64,000 nt of DNA from CAZSDU01 sp964429135 (GTDB taxonomy: Bacteria > Bacteroidota > Bacteroidia > Bacteroidales > FEN-979): NCBI GenBank assembly GCA_964429135.1, contig CAYSAU010000017.1, forward strand, positions 1 to 64,000. Direction: 5' to 3'. Each line of letters starts with the position of its first letter. Positions within the stretch are counted from its first letter, which is position 1. The translations under genes were made by a program, and so were the position numbers. The notes under the pieces are model-generated. The model saw only the letters and a program-made list of their open reading frames with translations. It searched no databases and was not told where the DNA came from. This document shows, in pieces, positions 47,498 through 57,063 of the stretch.

Positions 47498-48400
47498 TTA
47501 AAAAGCTATTATTTCCCAGAAACCCAGTAGGATAAACGCCAATCCCATCAGAAGATGGCAGATCACTACCCCAATCAGGTTATGATGTCTGGCATACAGC
47601 CATCCCCATAAAAGGCTGATTGAAAATGTCATCAGGGCAAAAGGGAGCGAATAGACCGTATGGATCGCACCAAAGATCAGAGAGACAGCAACTACTGACC
47701 AGAAAACTTTCCCTTTTCCCAACAGTATTAGTTCGGTAGAGCTCTGAATCACCCCTCTGATCAGAAACTCCTGTAGCGGAGCGCTGATGATGTAAGTGTA
47801 AAGAAACAAGGTACTCAGCTCCTCGAAGGCAATCAGCGATTTTCCCTTTAGCAATGTTTCGGAATGTATCATCACGATCTTGAGAACCACCAAACCGGCA
47901 ACAATCACTCCGGAGGCAAGCAACGCCTCTGTAACCGATTTTCTCCAGTTATTCAGGGTAACTCCATAGGCCGAAAGAGGAAAACCACTTTTACGTATCA
48001 GGAGGACCATCAGTACCACTTGGCTTAGCACGAAAAATAACCCAAACCAACGTATCAAAACTGGTTTGGAAGCATCGAACAAACCAGGCTGATAGAAAAA
48101 TGCAAGTAAAAAAATGTAAATACTGACTCCGATCGCGAACCAAAGGAGAAGACTCGAAGCAACCGTTCGTAATTTGAGGGACTCTGCCAGCTCCTCATTT
48201 TTTTGTTGCAGGGCAAACTCCCGTGCTTCCACCTTAACCGACATCATGCCAAAGACCTCTGCCAGCTCGGCAACTTCCGGTGGGTTCCTGGTTTCGTCAG
48301 TATACTGTAATAAATCATCCACATTCTGGTAAGAACCCTGGGTGATCTTGCGGGCATGTTCAGTGATGGAGTGGATTGCTTCTTTTGTTTCTTCTGCCAT
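47498..48400 (-). CDS. CPBP intramembrane protease with N-terminal HAMP-like helix (copy A)
   Basis: 300 residues. The first about 85 residues are soluble and include VAELAEVFGMMSVKVEARE, which has the look of the second HAMP helix leading into a coiled coil. About seven helices follow with CPBP motifs: LQEFLIRG (first Glu of EExxxR replaced by Gln), FGAIH (FxxxH) and a late His in CHLLMG. It is first in an operon with psd and pssA. Copy B lies at 53056-53973. Substrate unknown. Confidence 0.8.
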   Translation of the reverse strand: MAEETKEAIHSITEHARKITQGSYQNVDDLLQYTDETRNPPEVAELAEVFGMMSVKVEAREFALQQKNEELAESLKLRTVASSLLLWFAIGVSIYIFLLAFFYQPGLFDASKPVLIRWFGLFFVLSQVVLMVLLIRKSGFPLSAYGVTLNNWRKSVTEALLASGVIVAGLVVLKIVMIHSETLLKGKSLIAFEELSTLFLYTYIISAPLQEFLIRGVIQSSTELILLGKGKVFWSVVAVSLIFGAIHTVYSLPFALMTFSISLLWGWLYARHHNLIGVVICHLLMGLAFILLGFWEIIAF

Positions 48401-48425
48401 GGTCTATATGGGGTACTGCATTGCC

Positions 48426-48433
48426 CAAAAATA
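48426..48433 (-). promoter_or_regulatory. -7 box for the CPBP-psd-pssA operon
   Basis: TATTTTTG on the minus strand, exact TAnnTTTG, 26 bases before the ATG at 48400. Confidence 0.4.
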
Positions 48434-48567
48434 CAAAAACGATTTCATTTAATTGGCATATTGATGAGAGAGATCAGACTGATTACACCGATTTTACCCG
48501 AGGTTATCCTTAGTACCAGTGTCATTCGTGTTCTATTCTCAAATTGTAATAGAATTTGTCCCTAACG

Positions 48568-50367
48568 CTATTCCATCATTACATTAATACAAACTCCTGG
48601 TCCTGTATTGGCAATGATCGCCGGGGTAGAATACTCAATAAACAGAGGTTTTTGTCCGGTTAACTTCTCCATAAATTCCAAATAAAACGCAACTTTTTCA
48701 GAGTCCTTGGCATGCGTAATAGCATAACCCCATACCGGTCGACCGGTAATCTCTTTCGTAACATTCCGGATAACATTCTGCAAACTACCCTTTAGCGAAA
48801 AGGATTTTGCAAAAACTTCGGCTGTTCCCTCATTGTTTATAGCAATGGCAGGCTTAATATCTAATAAGTTGGCAATGAAACCTTTTAGCGGACTTACCCG
48901 TCCGCTTTTTGCAATATACTTCAGAGAATCGAATCCCGCCCGTAAGATGATCTTTGATTTCCATAAAGGCACCCACTGCAGGATTTCTTCGTGCGAGGCT
49001 CCCGAAGCAATGGCGCGTGCAATCCTGAGTACCAGCAAGCCTTCTCCACCCGACAGGGAAGCTGAATTCACCACATCTATTCTTTTCTTATAGAGATTTT
49101 GCATTTCCCGGGCTACCTTCAGACTGGCCGCCCAGGTTCCCGTCATTTTTTCACTGAAATGGACAGCGATAACAGACTGGTAACGAGAGAGCAGATACTC
49201 ATAGGTATGTTCAAATTCCCGGGCCGAATTTTGAGAGGTGGTTGGCCGGATCGATGAGGTTTTCATTTTCTCATAGAATTCCAGCGGCATCAGGGTGATC
49301 CGGTCAAGATAAAATTCCTCTCCGAAATGGAGGATGAATGGGATCACATGAATCTGGTATTGATCCAGTATCTGTTGAGGCAGATCACAACCCGAGTCGG
49401 TCATTAAGGCGATATCCGACTTCCGGTTTAGCCGGATCTCCTGCTGCATCACCATATCATCCGCTTTCTGGTAACTCAACGTTCCCATCTGTTGCAGATG
49501 GGCTACCATCTGATCCGGCCGATCGGTATGAAGATGTATGTGAAGTTTACGGGGGGAACCGGCAACCACTAGAGAATCGCCTAGTTCTCCTATCTTTTCT
49601 GCTATTGTTTTCTTATCCAGCCGATCCCCTGAGATGAGCGCTTCAGTACAATACCGGTAAGTGATCTTCTCATGAGGAAGCTGAGACCATTCAGCTTGTT
49701 CCTCTTCATATGTATTTGGTAGAAAACTTCTTTCCTGGTCTCCATAAAGGAAGAAATCGCGGATCCCTTCCAGAAAAAAGACAAATCCTTTACCGCCGGC
49801 ATCCACCACCTGGGCCCTTGCAAGCAGAGCCAGCTGGCTGGTCGTGGCTGCCAGGGATTCCAATGCCCGGTTGTAGGCTTCTGAAAACAAAGAAACAAAA
49901 TCATCTACCCTGTCACGCAAGTTATACAAACAGTCAGCCCAGTCGCTGATCACCGTCAGAATTGTCCCTTCAACCGGGTTGGATATGGCTTCGTAAGCAT
50001 ACCTGACGGCTTGTTTCATGCTCTCTGCGAAGGAATTGATATTCAAAGTCTCATGGTCGGGGATCTCGTTGCTGAACCCATACAGGAACTGTGCAAAGAT
50101 GATTCCGGAGTTTCCACGGGCTCCTGTCAGAGCAGCATCGGCCATTGCAACAACTGTTCTCTTTGCATCACTATCAGGTTTGGTAGCCTCTGTCATATAC
50201 CGCAACGTCCAGGCAAGATTAGTGCCCGTATCGGCGTCTGCTAACGGAAATACATTGATGTCGTTGAGCAGTTTCTGGTTTTGTGAAATGCGCTGTGCCC
50301 CGGCACGAAAGGCGTAATAGAGCTGCTGTCCGTCAATTTTGTTGATTTGTTGGATAATCATTATCAT
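48568..50367 (-). CDS. FakA-FakB fusion (DAK2 + DegV), fatty acid kinase
   Basis: 599 residues joining what are separate proteins in Firmicutes. Residues about 15-200 are the DAK2 ATP-binding domain (PLADADTGTN, GARGNSGII). About 215-305 is the FakA middle domain, with YRYCTEALI and KLHIHLHTDRP. About 314-599 is a DegV/FakB lipid-binding domain: MTDSGCDLP, RPTTSQ, MTGTW and GRVSP. It should bind a free fatty acid and phosphorylate it for entry into phospholipid. Neighbouring pssA and psd fit that role. The fused form implies in-cis substrate delivery. Confidence 0.88.
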   Translation of the reverse strand: MIMIIQQINKIDGQQLYYAFRAGAQRISQNQKLLNDINVFPLADADTGTNLAWTLRYMTEATKPDSDAKRTVVAMADAALTGARGNSGIIFAQFLYGFSNEIPDHETLNINSFAESMKQAVRYAYEAISNPVEGTILTVISDWADCLYNLRDRVDDFVSLFSEAYNRALESLAATTSQLALLARAQVVDAGGKGFVFFLEGIRDFFLYGDQERSFLPNTYEEEQAEWSQLPHEKITYRYCTEALISGDRLDKKTIAEKIGELGDSLVVAGSPRKLHIHLHTDRPDQMVAHLQQMGTLSYQKADDMVMQQEIRLNRKSDIALMTDSGCDLPQQILDQYQIHVIPFILHFGEEFYLDRITLMPLEFYEKMKTSSIRPTTSQNSAREFEHTYEYLLSRYQSVIAVHFSEKMTGTWAASLKVAREMQNLYKKRIDVVNSASLSGGEGLLVLRIARAIASGASHEEILQWVPLWKSKIILRAGFDSLKYIAKSGRVSPLKGFIANLLDIKPAIAINNEGTAEVFAKSFSLKGSLQNVIRNVTKEITGRPVWGYAITHAKDSEKVAFYLEFMEKLTGQKPLFIEYSTPAIIANTGPGVCINVMME

Positions 50368-50414
50368 CTTTTTATTTCAGGTAAAAGTATATAATTTTGG
50401 TTCAGATTTTCGGG

Positions 50415-51503
50415 ATGATGAACTACAATAACATAACTGGTATTGTAACAAACAAACTGACGTGGTCCGGTGACCAAGAGATGGTTGATCGGATGGCCAA
50501 TCACTATCGGGTGTGGCAACTGCTGCGGGATAACCGAACCTGGGCTTCTCCTCTTGTAGAATCTTATGCATTCACTCTGCTTCCGGAGTCGGTCAGTCTT
50601 TCCGATTGTCATGCCTTCATCAACCGGATGATGGATCTTTTCCTCCGGAATCCTTTTTTGGTAAGGTTTCTGGATAAAGCTTCCGGCAAGGCATTTCCGG
50701 TACTCCGGCACCGGTTGCAAACCGAAGGTCATAAAGTTATCACAGATGCCCTGGCATTCGCAATGGCACTGGAGCGACTCACCCGTGCCTGTTACCAGGA
50801 TGCCCTGTTTTTTGAAGAGTGTATAAGGATCCTCCGGGAAAGAAGTAAAAAACAAAAGTCCTGGAACGCTATTCCCCTTTTCTATCAGATCAAAGCAATA
50901 TCTCTTGAACCGGTAATCCGGTCGATGATAGGCGCCCACAAGCGGCCACCCGAAAAACTTGGAAAGAGTTCTGGTTCCCGGGCGTTGCAGATCAATATTC
51001 TGGAAGCCACTTTTTCGGACTGGTTGATGGGATTGTACGACAATGCCATGACAGGGTGGGTGTTGGCTATCCACAAAGCAGGAAAACACAGGATAGATCC
51101 TGCTACCGGTGCAGGACCGAACTTCTGGGAAGAGAGCCGGAAAGCCTTAGGGATCCGGCCTCCTTTGCCAGGGAAATGGGTTGACCTTTACCAGGCTTGG
51201 AATATGGCCTTTGTGTCAAAAATGTATGACTTTCCCTATATCATAGCCAAATTACTAATCCCTCAGGTGGCTGATTACCAAAATCATTCGGAAATCTATA
51301 TGTACAACAGAGTGATCGCTCTTTACCTGTATATGAGTTATTTTTCTTTTGACACAGCGGATCCGGAGCGAAGACTACTGATCCGGATGCGCTGGAATGA
51401 CGAACAGTTGACTCGCACGTGGGGTAAAATCAACAGGGAATGCGCCAGAGAATATGTTCTCAGCGTCAGGCAGGCAAAACGGAGTCAACAACAAAAAAAA
51501 TGA
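50415..51503 (+). CDS. Uncharacterised helical protein
   Basis: 362 residues from the ATG at 50415; the adjacent ATG at 50418 is equally possible. It is divergent from the FakA-FakB gene. The protein is helix-rich and basic with no signal peptide, no clear transmembrane helix and no motif I recognise. Conserved-looking aromatic stretches are KWVDLYQAWNMAF and MYNRVIALYLYMSYF. The stop overlaps the start of the next gene as ATGA, so it is produced with the membrane Cys-cluster protein. Confidence 0.7.
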   Translation: MMNYNNITGIVTNKLTWSGDQEMVDRMANHYRVWQLLRDNRTWASPLVESYAFTLLPESVSLSDCHAFINRMMDLFLRNPFLVRFLDKASGKAFPVLRHRLQTEGHKVITDALAFAMALERLTRACYQDALFFEECIRILRERSKKQKSWNAIPLFYQIKAISLEPVIRSMIGAHKRPPEKLGKSSGSRALQINILEATFSDWLMGLYDNAMTGWVLAIHKAGKHRIDPATGAGPNFWEESRKALGIRPPLPGKWVDLYQAWNMAFVSKMYDFPYIIAKLLIPQVADYQNHSEIYMYNRVIALYLYMSYFSFDTADPERRLLIRMRWNDEQLTRTWGKINRECAREYVLSVRQAKRSQQQKK

Positions 51504-52048
51504 ACGAAAACCAGGTTCACCTAAAGATGAAACCATTACCGGCCGGATTCCTGTTAAAGGTAAAATGGGCTGGTGCCCGGCTGATTTTCTTTTTCTTTTT
51601 GGCTTTAGGCTTACTTACCGGTGGAATCATCTGTTGGTTCTTTGCCCCTCTTTATTCCTGGTATTTCTTCGGTGAGTTCAACTTCACAAAATACATCCGG
51701 TTTATTTATCCCATTATGCTGGAGTGGATCAAAGTCGAAATCCGGTATATCAAACATAAGAAGTACCGCAACCATTTTCCGGTATCACTGACAGCGCCTC
51801 CCATGATGTTTCCCGAGAAAACTCATCTGAGAATAAGTCAAACCTGGATGGGACCCAAAGATAATTGCAACGGATGTATCCGCTGTTGTGTACTGGCGGA
51901 ATGCCCTCTTATTGATATGCAACGGAAAACCTGTCTGAGCTATGGTACCTTTTTCTGGAGATACTTCCATTGCGGAAGATACCCGGAGAACCAGGAACAG
52001 ATCGATTTTTACCAGTGTCCGAAATGGAGTTTTAAAGTTTTTCTCTAA
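51500..52048 (+). CDS. Membrane protein with YkgJ-like Cys cluster
   Basis: 182 residues from the ATG at 51500 in the ATGA overlap. One long hydrophobic region (about 24-50) anchors it. The C-terminal half has CNGCIRCC (about 125-132) then further Cys in AECPLID, KTCLSYG, YFHCGRYP and YQCPKW, a pattern like the YkgJ zinc/iron-chelating families. It may bind a metal or iron-sulphur centre at the inner face. Function unknown. Confidence 0.7.
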   Translation: MNENQVHLKMKPLPAGFLLKVKWAGARLIFFFFLALGLLTGGIICWFFAPLYSWYFFGEFNFTKYIRFIYPIMLEWIKVEIRYIKHKKYRNHFPVSLTAPPMMFPEKTHLRISQTWMGPKDNCNGCIRCCVLAECPLIDMQRKTCLSYGTFFWRYFHCGRYPENQEQIDFYQCPKWSFKVFL

Positions 52049-52096
52049 AATTCAATTAAATTTATCAAAAAAATCTGACCTTAAAATCCCAGTTTT

Positions 52097-52942
52097 ATGA
52101 AAACAAATTTTTATGGTAAGATGCAATCCCTCGTTAAGTTTTTAGCAGTCGGACTGCTGTTATGGAATTGCAGTGGAGGAATCAGGGAACAAACGTCTCA
52201 AAAGACATCTGCTGATACTCTTTTTCCGGAAGCAAGATTATCCACAGAAATCAAACAGGAGTTATACGCCTTGCCCACTCCGCTTGAAATCACGATAATT
52301 CTTGAAAAGAGCAGGGCAGGATATATTTTCGATATCACCAATCCACCCGTGAATGCAGCGAAATATATCGCAGAAAGAGAAAAAGCGCTGAACCTGGGAG
52401 TTTATACCGCCGATTTGGCCTATTCTGCCACCTATGGTCAGAAGGATGCCACAAACAAGTTTCTGGCCTGTACGGCAAAATTATCGGATGAATTGAGCAT
52501 AACCGGAATTTATGAGGCTGGACTGGTAGAACGGATCAAACGGGTGGGTAATAACCGTGACAGTTTGGTCGGTATGGTTGAAAATATACTGATGCATACT
52601 AGTTCTTTGCTTGCCCGGCAAAATCGCCATTATATTGCAGTACTGATTGCCACAGGGGCTTTCGTGGAAGGGTTATACCTTGCTGCAGAGCTGAATATTG
52701 TGGCGGAAAACAATACCTTGATCTCTTCGGCTATCCTGAAGCAAAAAGATCATCTTGACAAACTGCTCACCGTTATGGAAGCATTTCGCGAATGCCAGCA
52801 AATGGATGCTTTATTTCAACGACTAACATCGCTGCGATCTGTTTTCACTGGTTTTGGCCTGAAACCAGGGAAATCACTGCCCCGAGAAAAGGCCATGGTG
52901 CTCAGCGATGTTGTAGAGAAAGTAAGAAACGAAATCATATAA
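52097..52942 (+). CDS. Lipoprotein of unknown function
   Basis: 281 residues. The signal has a lipobox-like LWNC near residue 26, so a mature lipoprotein of about 256 residues. The rest is mainly alpha-helical with a long amphipathic region (about 170-270). No motif recognised. I have the impression of similar unnamed lipoproteins in Bacteroidota but cannot name a family. The second Met (residue 9) is an alternative start. Confidence 0.65.
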   Translation: MKTNFYGKMQSLVKFLAVGLLLWNCSGGIREQTSQKTSADTLFPEARLSTEIKQELYALPTPLEITIILEKSRAGYIFDITNPPVNAAKYIAEREKALNLGVYTADLAYSATYGQKDATNKFLACTAKLSDELSITGIYEAGLVERIKRVGNNRDSLVGMVENILMHTSSLLARQNRHYIAVLIATGAFVEGLYLAAELNIVAENNTLISSAILKQKDHLDKLLTVMEAFRECQQMDALFQRLTSLRSVFTGFGLKPGKSLPREKAMVLSDVVEKVRNEII

Positions 52943-53055
52943 TTATCAGAACCCGGAACTTGCTTCATTCGTCCGGATTCTTCCTTTCATTATTTCTGAT
53001 TTCGTAATTGTATGCCAACCAACAATGTAATAATGGATGAACACCTCCTTCTGTT

Positions 53056-53973
53056 ATGGAAAACCTGAACCCCAAAGTCATAAAAGCGCTGACCGAACAT
53101 GCCAACGAGATCGTGGCAGGGTCGTATAAGAATGTAGATCAAATTTTTAAGCTGACCGACCAGACTAAAAATTCACCCGAACTGGCCGAACTGGCCGAGA
53201 CCTTCGGCATGATGACGGTAAAGATCGAAGCAAGGGAATATGCTCTTGAAAACACCATTGAAGAGCTGAAAAAAAAGAATGTGCAGATAGAACTGCTGAA
53301 CAACCAGCGGTCCCTGCTCAGTATTGTCTTTGTAGGCATTGTCCTGCTGATCACATGCTATATTTTCGTTCTGGGTTTTATCCACGATCAAACCTTCTCC
53401 AATCAATTCATCGCAAAATTTGTCACCAATTATCCGGTAGTTGAGATTATCTCACTGATAGCAGTACTCATGATGGTTCTGACCAGTAACCTTCGCCTAA
53501 AAGATTTCGGTTTAACTTTTACAGGTTGGAAACGATCAGTCATAGAATCCTTGATCACTTCCGGTGCGTTTATTCTCCTGCTTGTGGTGATAAAGTATCT
53601 CAGCAACCGTTATCTTCCGGGTCTTTTCCGGGAAAAGAAACTTTTCGATCTCTCCTATTTTGGTGTCACCTACATCACCTATCTGGGGGTGGCTCCCCTC
53701 CAGGAGTTTATTGCCCGCGGGGCGGTACAGGGCACTCTGGAAAAGATCCTGGATCTCCGTTACCGGGGATTTTTTGTCATCCTGGTTACCACTTTTCTAT
53801 TTGGAGCCGTGCACATGATGACTTCCCTAAACCTGGCAATAGTTTCGTTTATCACCGGGTGGCTCTGGGGCTGGATGTATCACCGTCAGAAAAATCTTAT
53901 AGGCGTAAGCCTTTCTCATTTTCTGATCGGAAATATTTCGGGGCTGATGGGGTATTGGACTTTATTAGAATAG
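53056..53973 (+). CDS. CPBP intramembrane protease with HAMP-like helix (copy B)
   Basis: 305 residues, paralogue of copy A at 47498-48400. The N-terminal 100 residues repeat the same layout: TEHANEIVAGSYKNVDQIF, then ELAETFGMMTVKIEAREYAL and a coiled coil. CPBP motifs are LQEFIARG (again Gln for the first Glu), FGAVH and SHFLIG. Copies A and B share clear identity in both parts, so this is an old duplication with the regulator helix retained. Both lie beside envelope-lipid genes. Confidence 0.8.
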   Translation: MENLNPKVIKALTEHANEIVAGSYKNVDQIFKLTDQTKNSPELAELAETFGMMTVKIEAREYALENTIEELKKKNVQIELLNNQRSLLSIVFVGIVLLITCYIFVLGFIHDQTFSNQFIAKFVTNYPVVEIISLIAVLMMVLTSNLRLKDFGLTFTGWKRSVIESLITSGAFILLLVVIKYLSNRYLPGLFREKKLFDLSYFGVTYITYLGVAPLQEFIARGAVQGTLEKILDLRYRGFFVILVTTFLFGAVHMMTSLNLAIVSFITGWLWGWMYHRQKNLIGVSLSHFLIGNISGLMGYWTLLE

Positions 53974-53993
53974 AAACAAATTACCCATTTAAA

Positions 53994-54060
53994 AGAATAA
54001 TACGACTCTAAGCTCACGAGGAGGAGGTTTGAGTGATTTTGCTATCCCGAAAATTGTTAT
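53994..54060 (+). repeat. Dispersed repeat, copy 1 (upstream of the dynamin-like gene)
   Basis: About 65 bases shared with 57390-57457, with an exact 24-base core at 54014-54037 (starts TCACGAGG, ends GAGTGAT). Flanks also match (GAATAA-n-ACGACTC). The two copies stand in the same orientation on either side of the dynamin and antiporter genes. Confidence 0.75.
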
Positions 54061-54067
54061 ATCTTTG
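54038..54067 (+). promoter_or_regulatory. Promoter of the dynamin-like gene
   Basis: TTTG at 54038-54041 and TATCTTTG at 54060-54067 are 18 bases apart, close to the Bacteroidota consensus. The -33 box lies at the end of the dispersed repeat. Confidence 0.5.
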
Positions 54068-54100
54068 CACCCGGCAATGGAGTCTGCCATAAACCGTCCT

Positions 54101-54140
54101 GAATGACTGATGACTCCTGACTAAACGAAGTCAGTCATTC
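54101..54140 (+). repeat. 10-bp hairpin in the leader of the dynamin-like gene
   Basis: GAATGACTGA (54101-54110) and TCAGTCATTC (54131-54140) are exact reverse complements with 20 bases between. The arm ends two bases before the ATG at 54143, so folding could limit translation. Confidence 0.6.
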
Positions 54141-54142
54141 AA

Positions 54143-55846
54143 ATGCCCGAGTCACATCCATACAGGAATCAACCGGAGATGCCAGGTTTTCAGAATTTTC
54201 TGAAAACACTTGAGCAGTTTTACAGGCAATTGAACCTTCCTGAAAAATCTGATGAACTACAACGGATTGCTACAACGATTACTGCATCAGACTTCATCGA
54301 TGTGGCCGTTGTGGGGCAGTTCAAGGCCGGAAAGAGCTCCTTTATCAATTCCCTCCTGGGAGAACAGGTCATCCCAACCGGGTTTCTGCCAGTCACTTCG
54401 GTCATAACCCGGGTCCGTTATGGCAAACACCTTGAGGTCATTTTAAAGCATCAAAACGGGCAGTCGGAGACCATTCCGCCTGAAAAGCTGATCGAGTATT
54501 GTTCTGAGCAGTTCAATCCCGGCAACAAAAAAATGATTGAAGTCATCGATGTTTACCACCCCGTTCTGCGTGACATCTGGAAGATCCGCCTTGTCGACAC
54601 CCCAGGCCTGGGAAGCATCTCTGAGGAGACCACCCAAGTGACTACCCGATGGCTGAATGAGGCCAGTTTCGCCCTTCTCATCATCAGCTCCGAGAGGCCG
54701 CTTTCTGCGGCAGACCTTGGAGTCGTCGAGGAGTTGAAGAAGATCTGTCCGAGGATTTCTCTGATCATCACAAAAATCGACCTTGTTCCGCAGGATGAAC
54801 ACCCGCGCCTGATGGAGTATATCCAAACCGGCATCTCATCTATTTCCACGGATTACCCGATTCAGATCCTGGGATACTCCATCTATAACCATTCCGACGA
54901 TTACAGAGGAAAGATCCTTCAACAGATCATCCGTCCCATGCAGGAGCAGTTTGCTGACGAAAAGGCCTTGGTGTCGGTGCATAAGATCTCGGGCCTGGTC
55001 AGGGATTGCCTGCAGTACACGGAAATCGTCTTGCGAAGCCAGGAAAAGTTCAGGGACAATGAAAAGCAGCTGCTCGGGGTGATCAGTGAGATCGAAAAAA
55101 ACAGAGAGCATTACAAGACGGAACTGCTATATACAACAACTGCCTTCAAGGGTGAAGTGAGAGCGATGCTGGAGAATATCATTATCCCCTTCCAGGAAGA
55201 GATTATCCGGAAGCTGAACAGTTCTTTCGATAAGGAGATGGAATTGCACAAGGGGATGCTGTACAAAGTGACCCGGTGGTTTGAGAAGTGGATCATCGAT
55301 TCTATCCGCAGCGAGGTAAACCAGACTTATCGAGATACTCTGCCGAAAATAGACTTGTTCCTGGATGGCAAGGCCGGATTTTACACCCATTTCATCAAAA
55401 CCTTCCAGCAATCCTACAAACAGTTCATCCATGATCTCTACAGTGTCGATATCAGGATCGAACCCGTAAGCGTGGCTCCGTTACCTATCGGGACCCCTGA
55501 TATTTCCGTTTACCGGATCTTTGATTCTCACCTGGATCTATTCTTTTTCTTCCTTCCGGCAGGCCTGATCCGGCCCTTCTTAACGAAATACTTCAAAAGG
55601 CAGATCGAATACGAGGTAGAAAAGAACCTTCGCAGGCATATTTCCATTCTGACGGAGAAGATCCTGAAGATCATCGATGAATATCACAAGTTCAGCTCGA
55701 AAACGATACTGAATGAGCTTATAACCCTTCAGCGGCTTGTTCAATCGAAGAGCGGTATAGAAAAACCATACATTGAGATGAGAATAGAACTCCAGGGAAT
55801 GATTGAAGAACTTAATACCATGAATACTAAAAATAGAAATATATGA
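54143..55846 (+). CDS. Dynamin-like GTPase
   Basis: 567 residues. P-loop GQFKAGKSSFINSL (about 52-65), switch I Thr within PVTSVIT, DTPGLGS (G3) and ITKIDL (G4) are complete. The C-terminal half is helical, with a hydrophobic patch (FFFFLPAGLIRPF, about 472-484) that could be the membrane paddle. Bacterial dynamin-like proteins remodel or repair the inner membrane and some act in phage defence. The stop overlaps the antiporter start as ATGA. Confidence 0.88.
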   Translation: MPESHPYRNQPEMPGFQNFLKTLEQFYRQLNLPEKSDELQRIATTITASDFIDVAVVGQFKAGKSSFINSLLGEQVIPTGFLPVTSVITRVRYGKHLEVILKHQNGQSETIPPEKLIEYCSEQFNPGNKKMIEVIDVYHPVLRDIWKIRLVDTPGLGSISEETTQVTTRWLNEASFALLIISSERPLSAADLGVVEELKKICPRISLIITKIDLVPQDEHPRLMEYIQTGISSISTDYPIQILGYSIYNHSDDYRGKILQQIIRPMQEQFADEKALVSVHKISGLVRDCLQYTEIVLRSQEKFRDNEKQLLGVISEIEKNREHYKTELLYTTTAFKGEVRAMLENIIIPFQEEIIRKLNSSFDKEMELHKGMLYKVTRWFEKWIIDSIRSEVNQTYRDTLPKIDLFLDGKAGFYTHFIKTFQQSYKQFIHDLYSVDIRIEPVSVAPLPIGTPDISVYRIFDSHLDLFFFFLPAGLIRPFLTKYFKRQIEYEVEKNLRRHISILTEKILKIIDEYHKFSSKTILNELITLQRLVQSKSGIEKPYIEMRIELQGMIEELNTMNTKNRNI

Positions 55847-57063
55847 TCGACATTTTTTTTACCGCTACCCTTTGGCTTTTCCTTGCAGTCGTTGCGACTG
55901 TCATTGCAAACAAGTTAAAGATATCCATGGCGTTGATAGAATTATGCGTGGGAGCCTTGGCAGGTTATGTGCTTACTCATTATTTCACACAGGATATCAT
56001 GAAAACCAATGAGGAATGGATCCGGTTTGTAGCATCCACCGGAGCCATTTTATTGACCTTTCTGGCCGGTACAGAACTAGAACCTTCAGTGCTTAAATCG
56101 AAAAGAAAGGAAGTAGTGATCATCGGAATACTTGGTTTTCTATTGCCGTTTTTAGGAGCTGCAGCGGTAGCAAAATACCTGCTTGCCTGGAGTTTAAAAG
56201 CAAGTTTGCTTACCGGTATCGCACTTTCAACGACTTCGATGGCGGTAGTTTATGCAGTCATGCTCGAGTACGGCTTTAACAAAACAGAATTCGGAAAAGG
56301 GATTCTTGGAGCATGTTTTGTTAATGACCTGGGAACGGTCATTGCATTGGGATTAATTTTTGCTCCCTTCACTTTAAGAACCGTGATTTTTGTAGCTATC
56401 ACCGTATCGGCCTTCTTCTTTCTGCCTTATTTGACCCGGCATTTGATGAGACTTTACGCATTTAAAACTGCTGCAATCCGGACGAAATGGGTCCTTTTCA
56501 TATTATTCCTTCTGGGTTCATTGGCACTCTGGGCAGGAAGTGAGGCGGTTTTGCCGGCTTATATTGTCGGGATGGTCCTTGCAACCACATTAAATAAGGA
56601 TGACCATTTTATCAGAAGGCTAAGGACCCTGACCATCGGATTTCTCACACCTATATACTTTATCCGGGCTGGAGCACTGGTTTCAATTCCGGCGCTAATT
56701 ACTGCACCCTTATTGATTTTGATATTATTTGTGTCAAAGGTGATGCCGAAGATGGGGCTGTTCCCGGTTATTAGTCGATTTCGCAGCCACAGGAAAGAAC
56801 GCTGGTATTATACTCTTCTGATGTCAACCGGGTTGACTTTTGGAACCATTTCAGCCTTGTACGGGTTGACCAATGGAATTATCTCAAAAGAACAATACTC
56901 CTATCTTGTTGCAGTAGTCATCGGAAGTGCAATCATTCCGACAGTAATTGCGAATTTTGCATTTCTGCCGGACCATCTTTTGAAGATCCCGACCACTGAT
57001 GAAGAAATCCTGCAGCTCGATACCGAAAACAATCAAGAATTACAACCCGAAGAAGTCAAATGA
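55843..57063 (+). CDS. Cation:proton antiporter (CPA2 type)
   Basis: 406 residues with about twelve helices. The discontinuous helix region LTFLAGTELEP (about 73-83) and ACFVNDLGTVIALG (about 165-178), with the conserved Asp, are typical of Kef/NapA-type exchangers. No C-terminal TrkA-N domain is attached, so a Na+/H+ or K+/H+ antiporter without nucleotide gating. ATGA-coupled to the dynamin-like GTPase, suggesting a shared response to membrane stress. Confidence 0.85.
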   Translation: MIDIFFTATLWLFLAVVATVIANKLKISMALIELCVGALAGYVLTHYFTQDIMKTNEEWIRFVASTGAILLTFLAGTELEPSVLKSKRKEVVIIGILGFLLPFLGAAAVAKYLLAWSLKASLLTGIALSTTSMAVVYAVMLEYGFNKTEFGKGILGACFVNDLGTVIALGLIFAPFTLRTVIFVAITVSAFFFLPYLTRHLMRLYAFKTAAIRTKWVLFILFLLGSLALWAGSEAVLPAYIVGMVLATTLNKDDHFIRRLRTLTIGFLTPIYFIRAGALVSIPALITAPLLILILFVSKVMPKMGLFPVISRFRSHRKERWYYTLLMSTGLTFGTISALYGLTNGIISKEQYSYLVAVVIGSAIIPTVIANFAFLPDHLLKIPTTDEEILQLDTENNQELQPEEVK

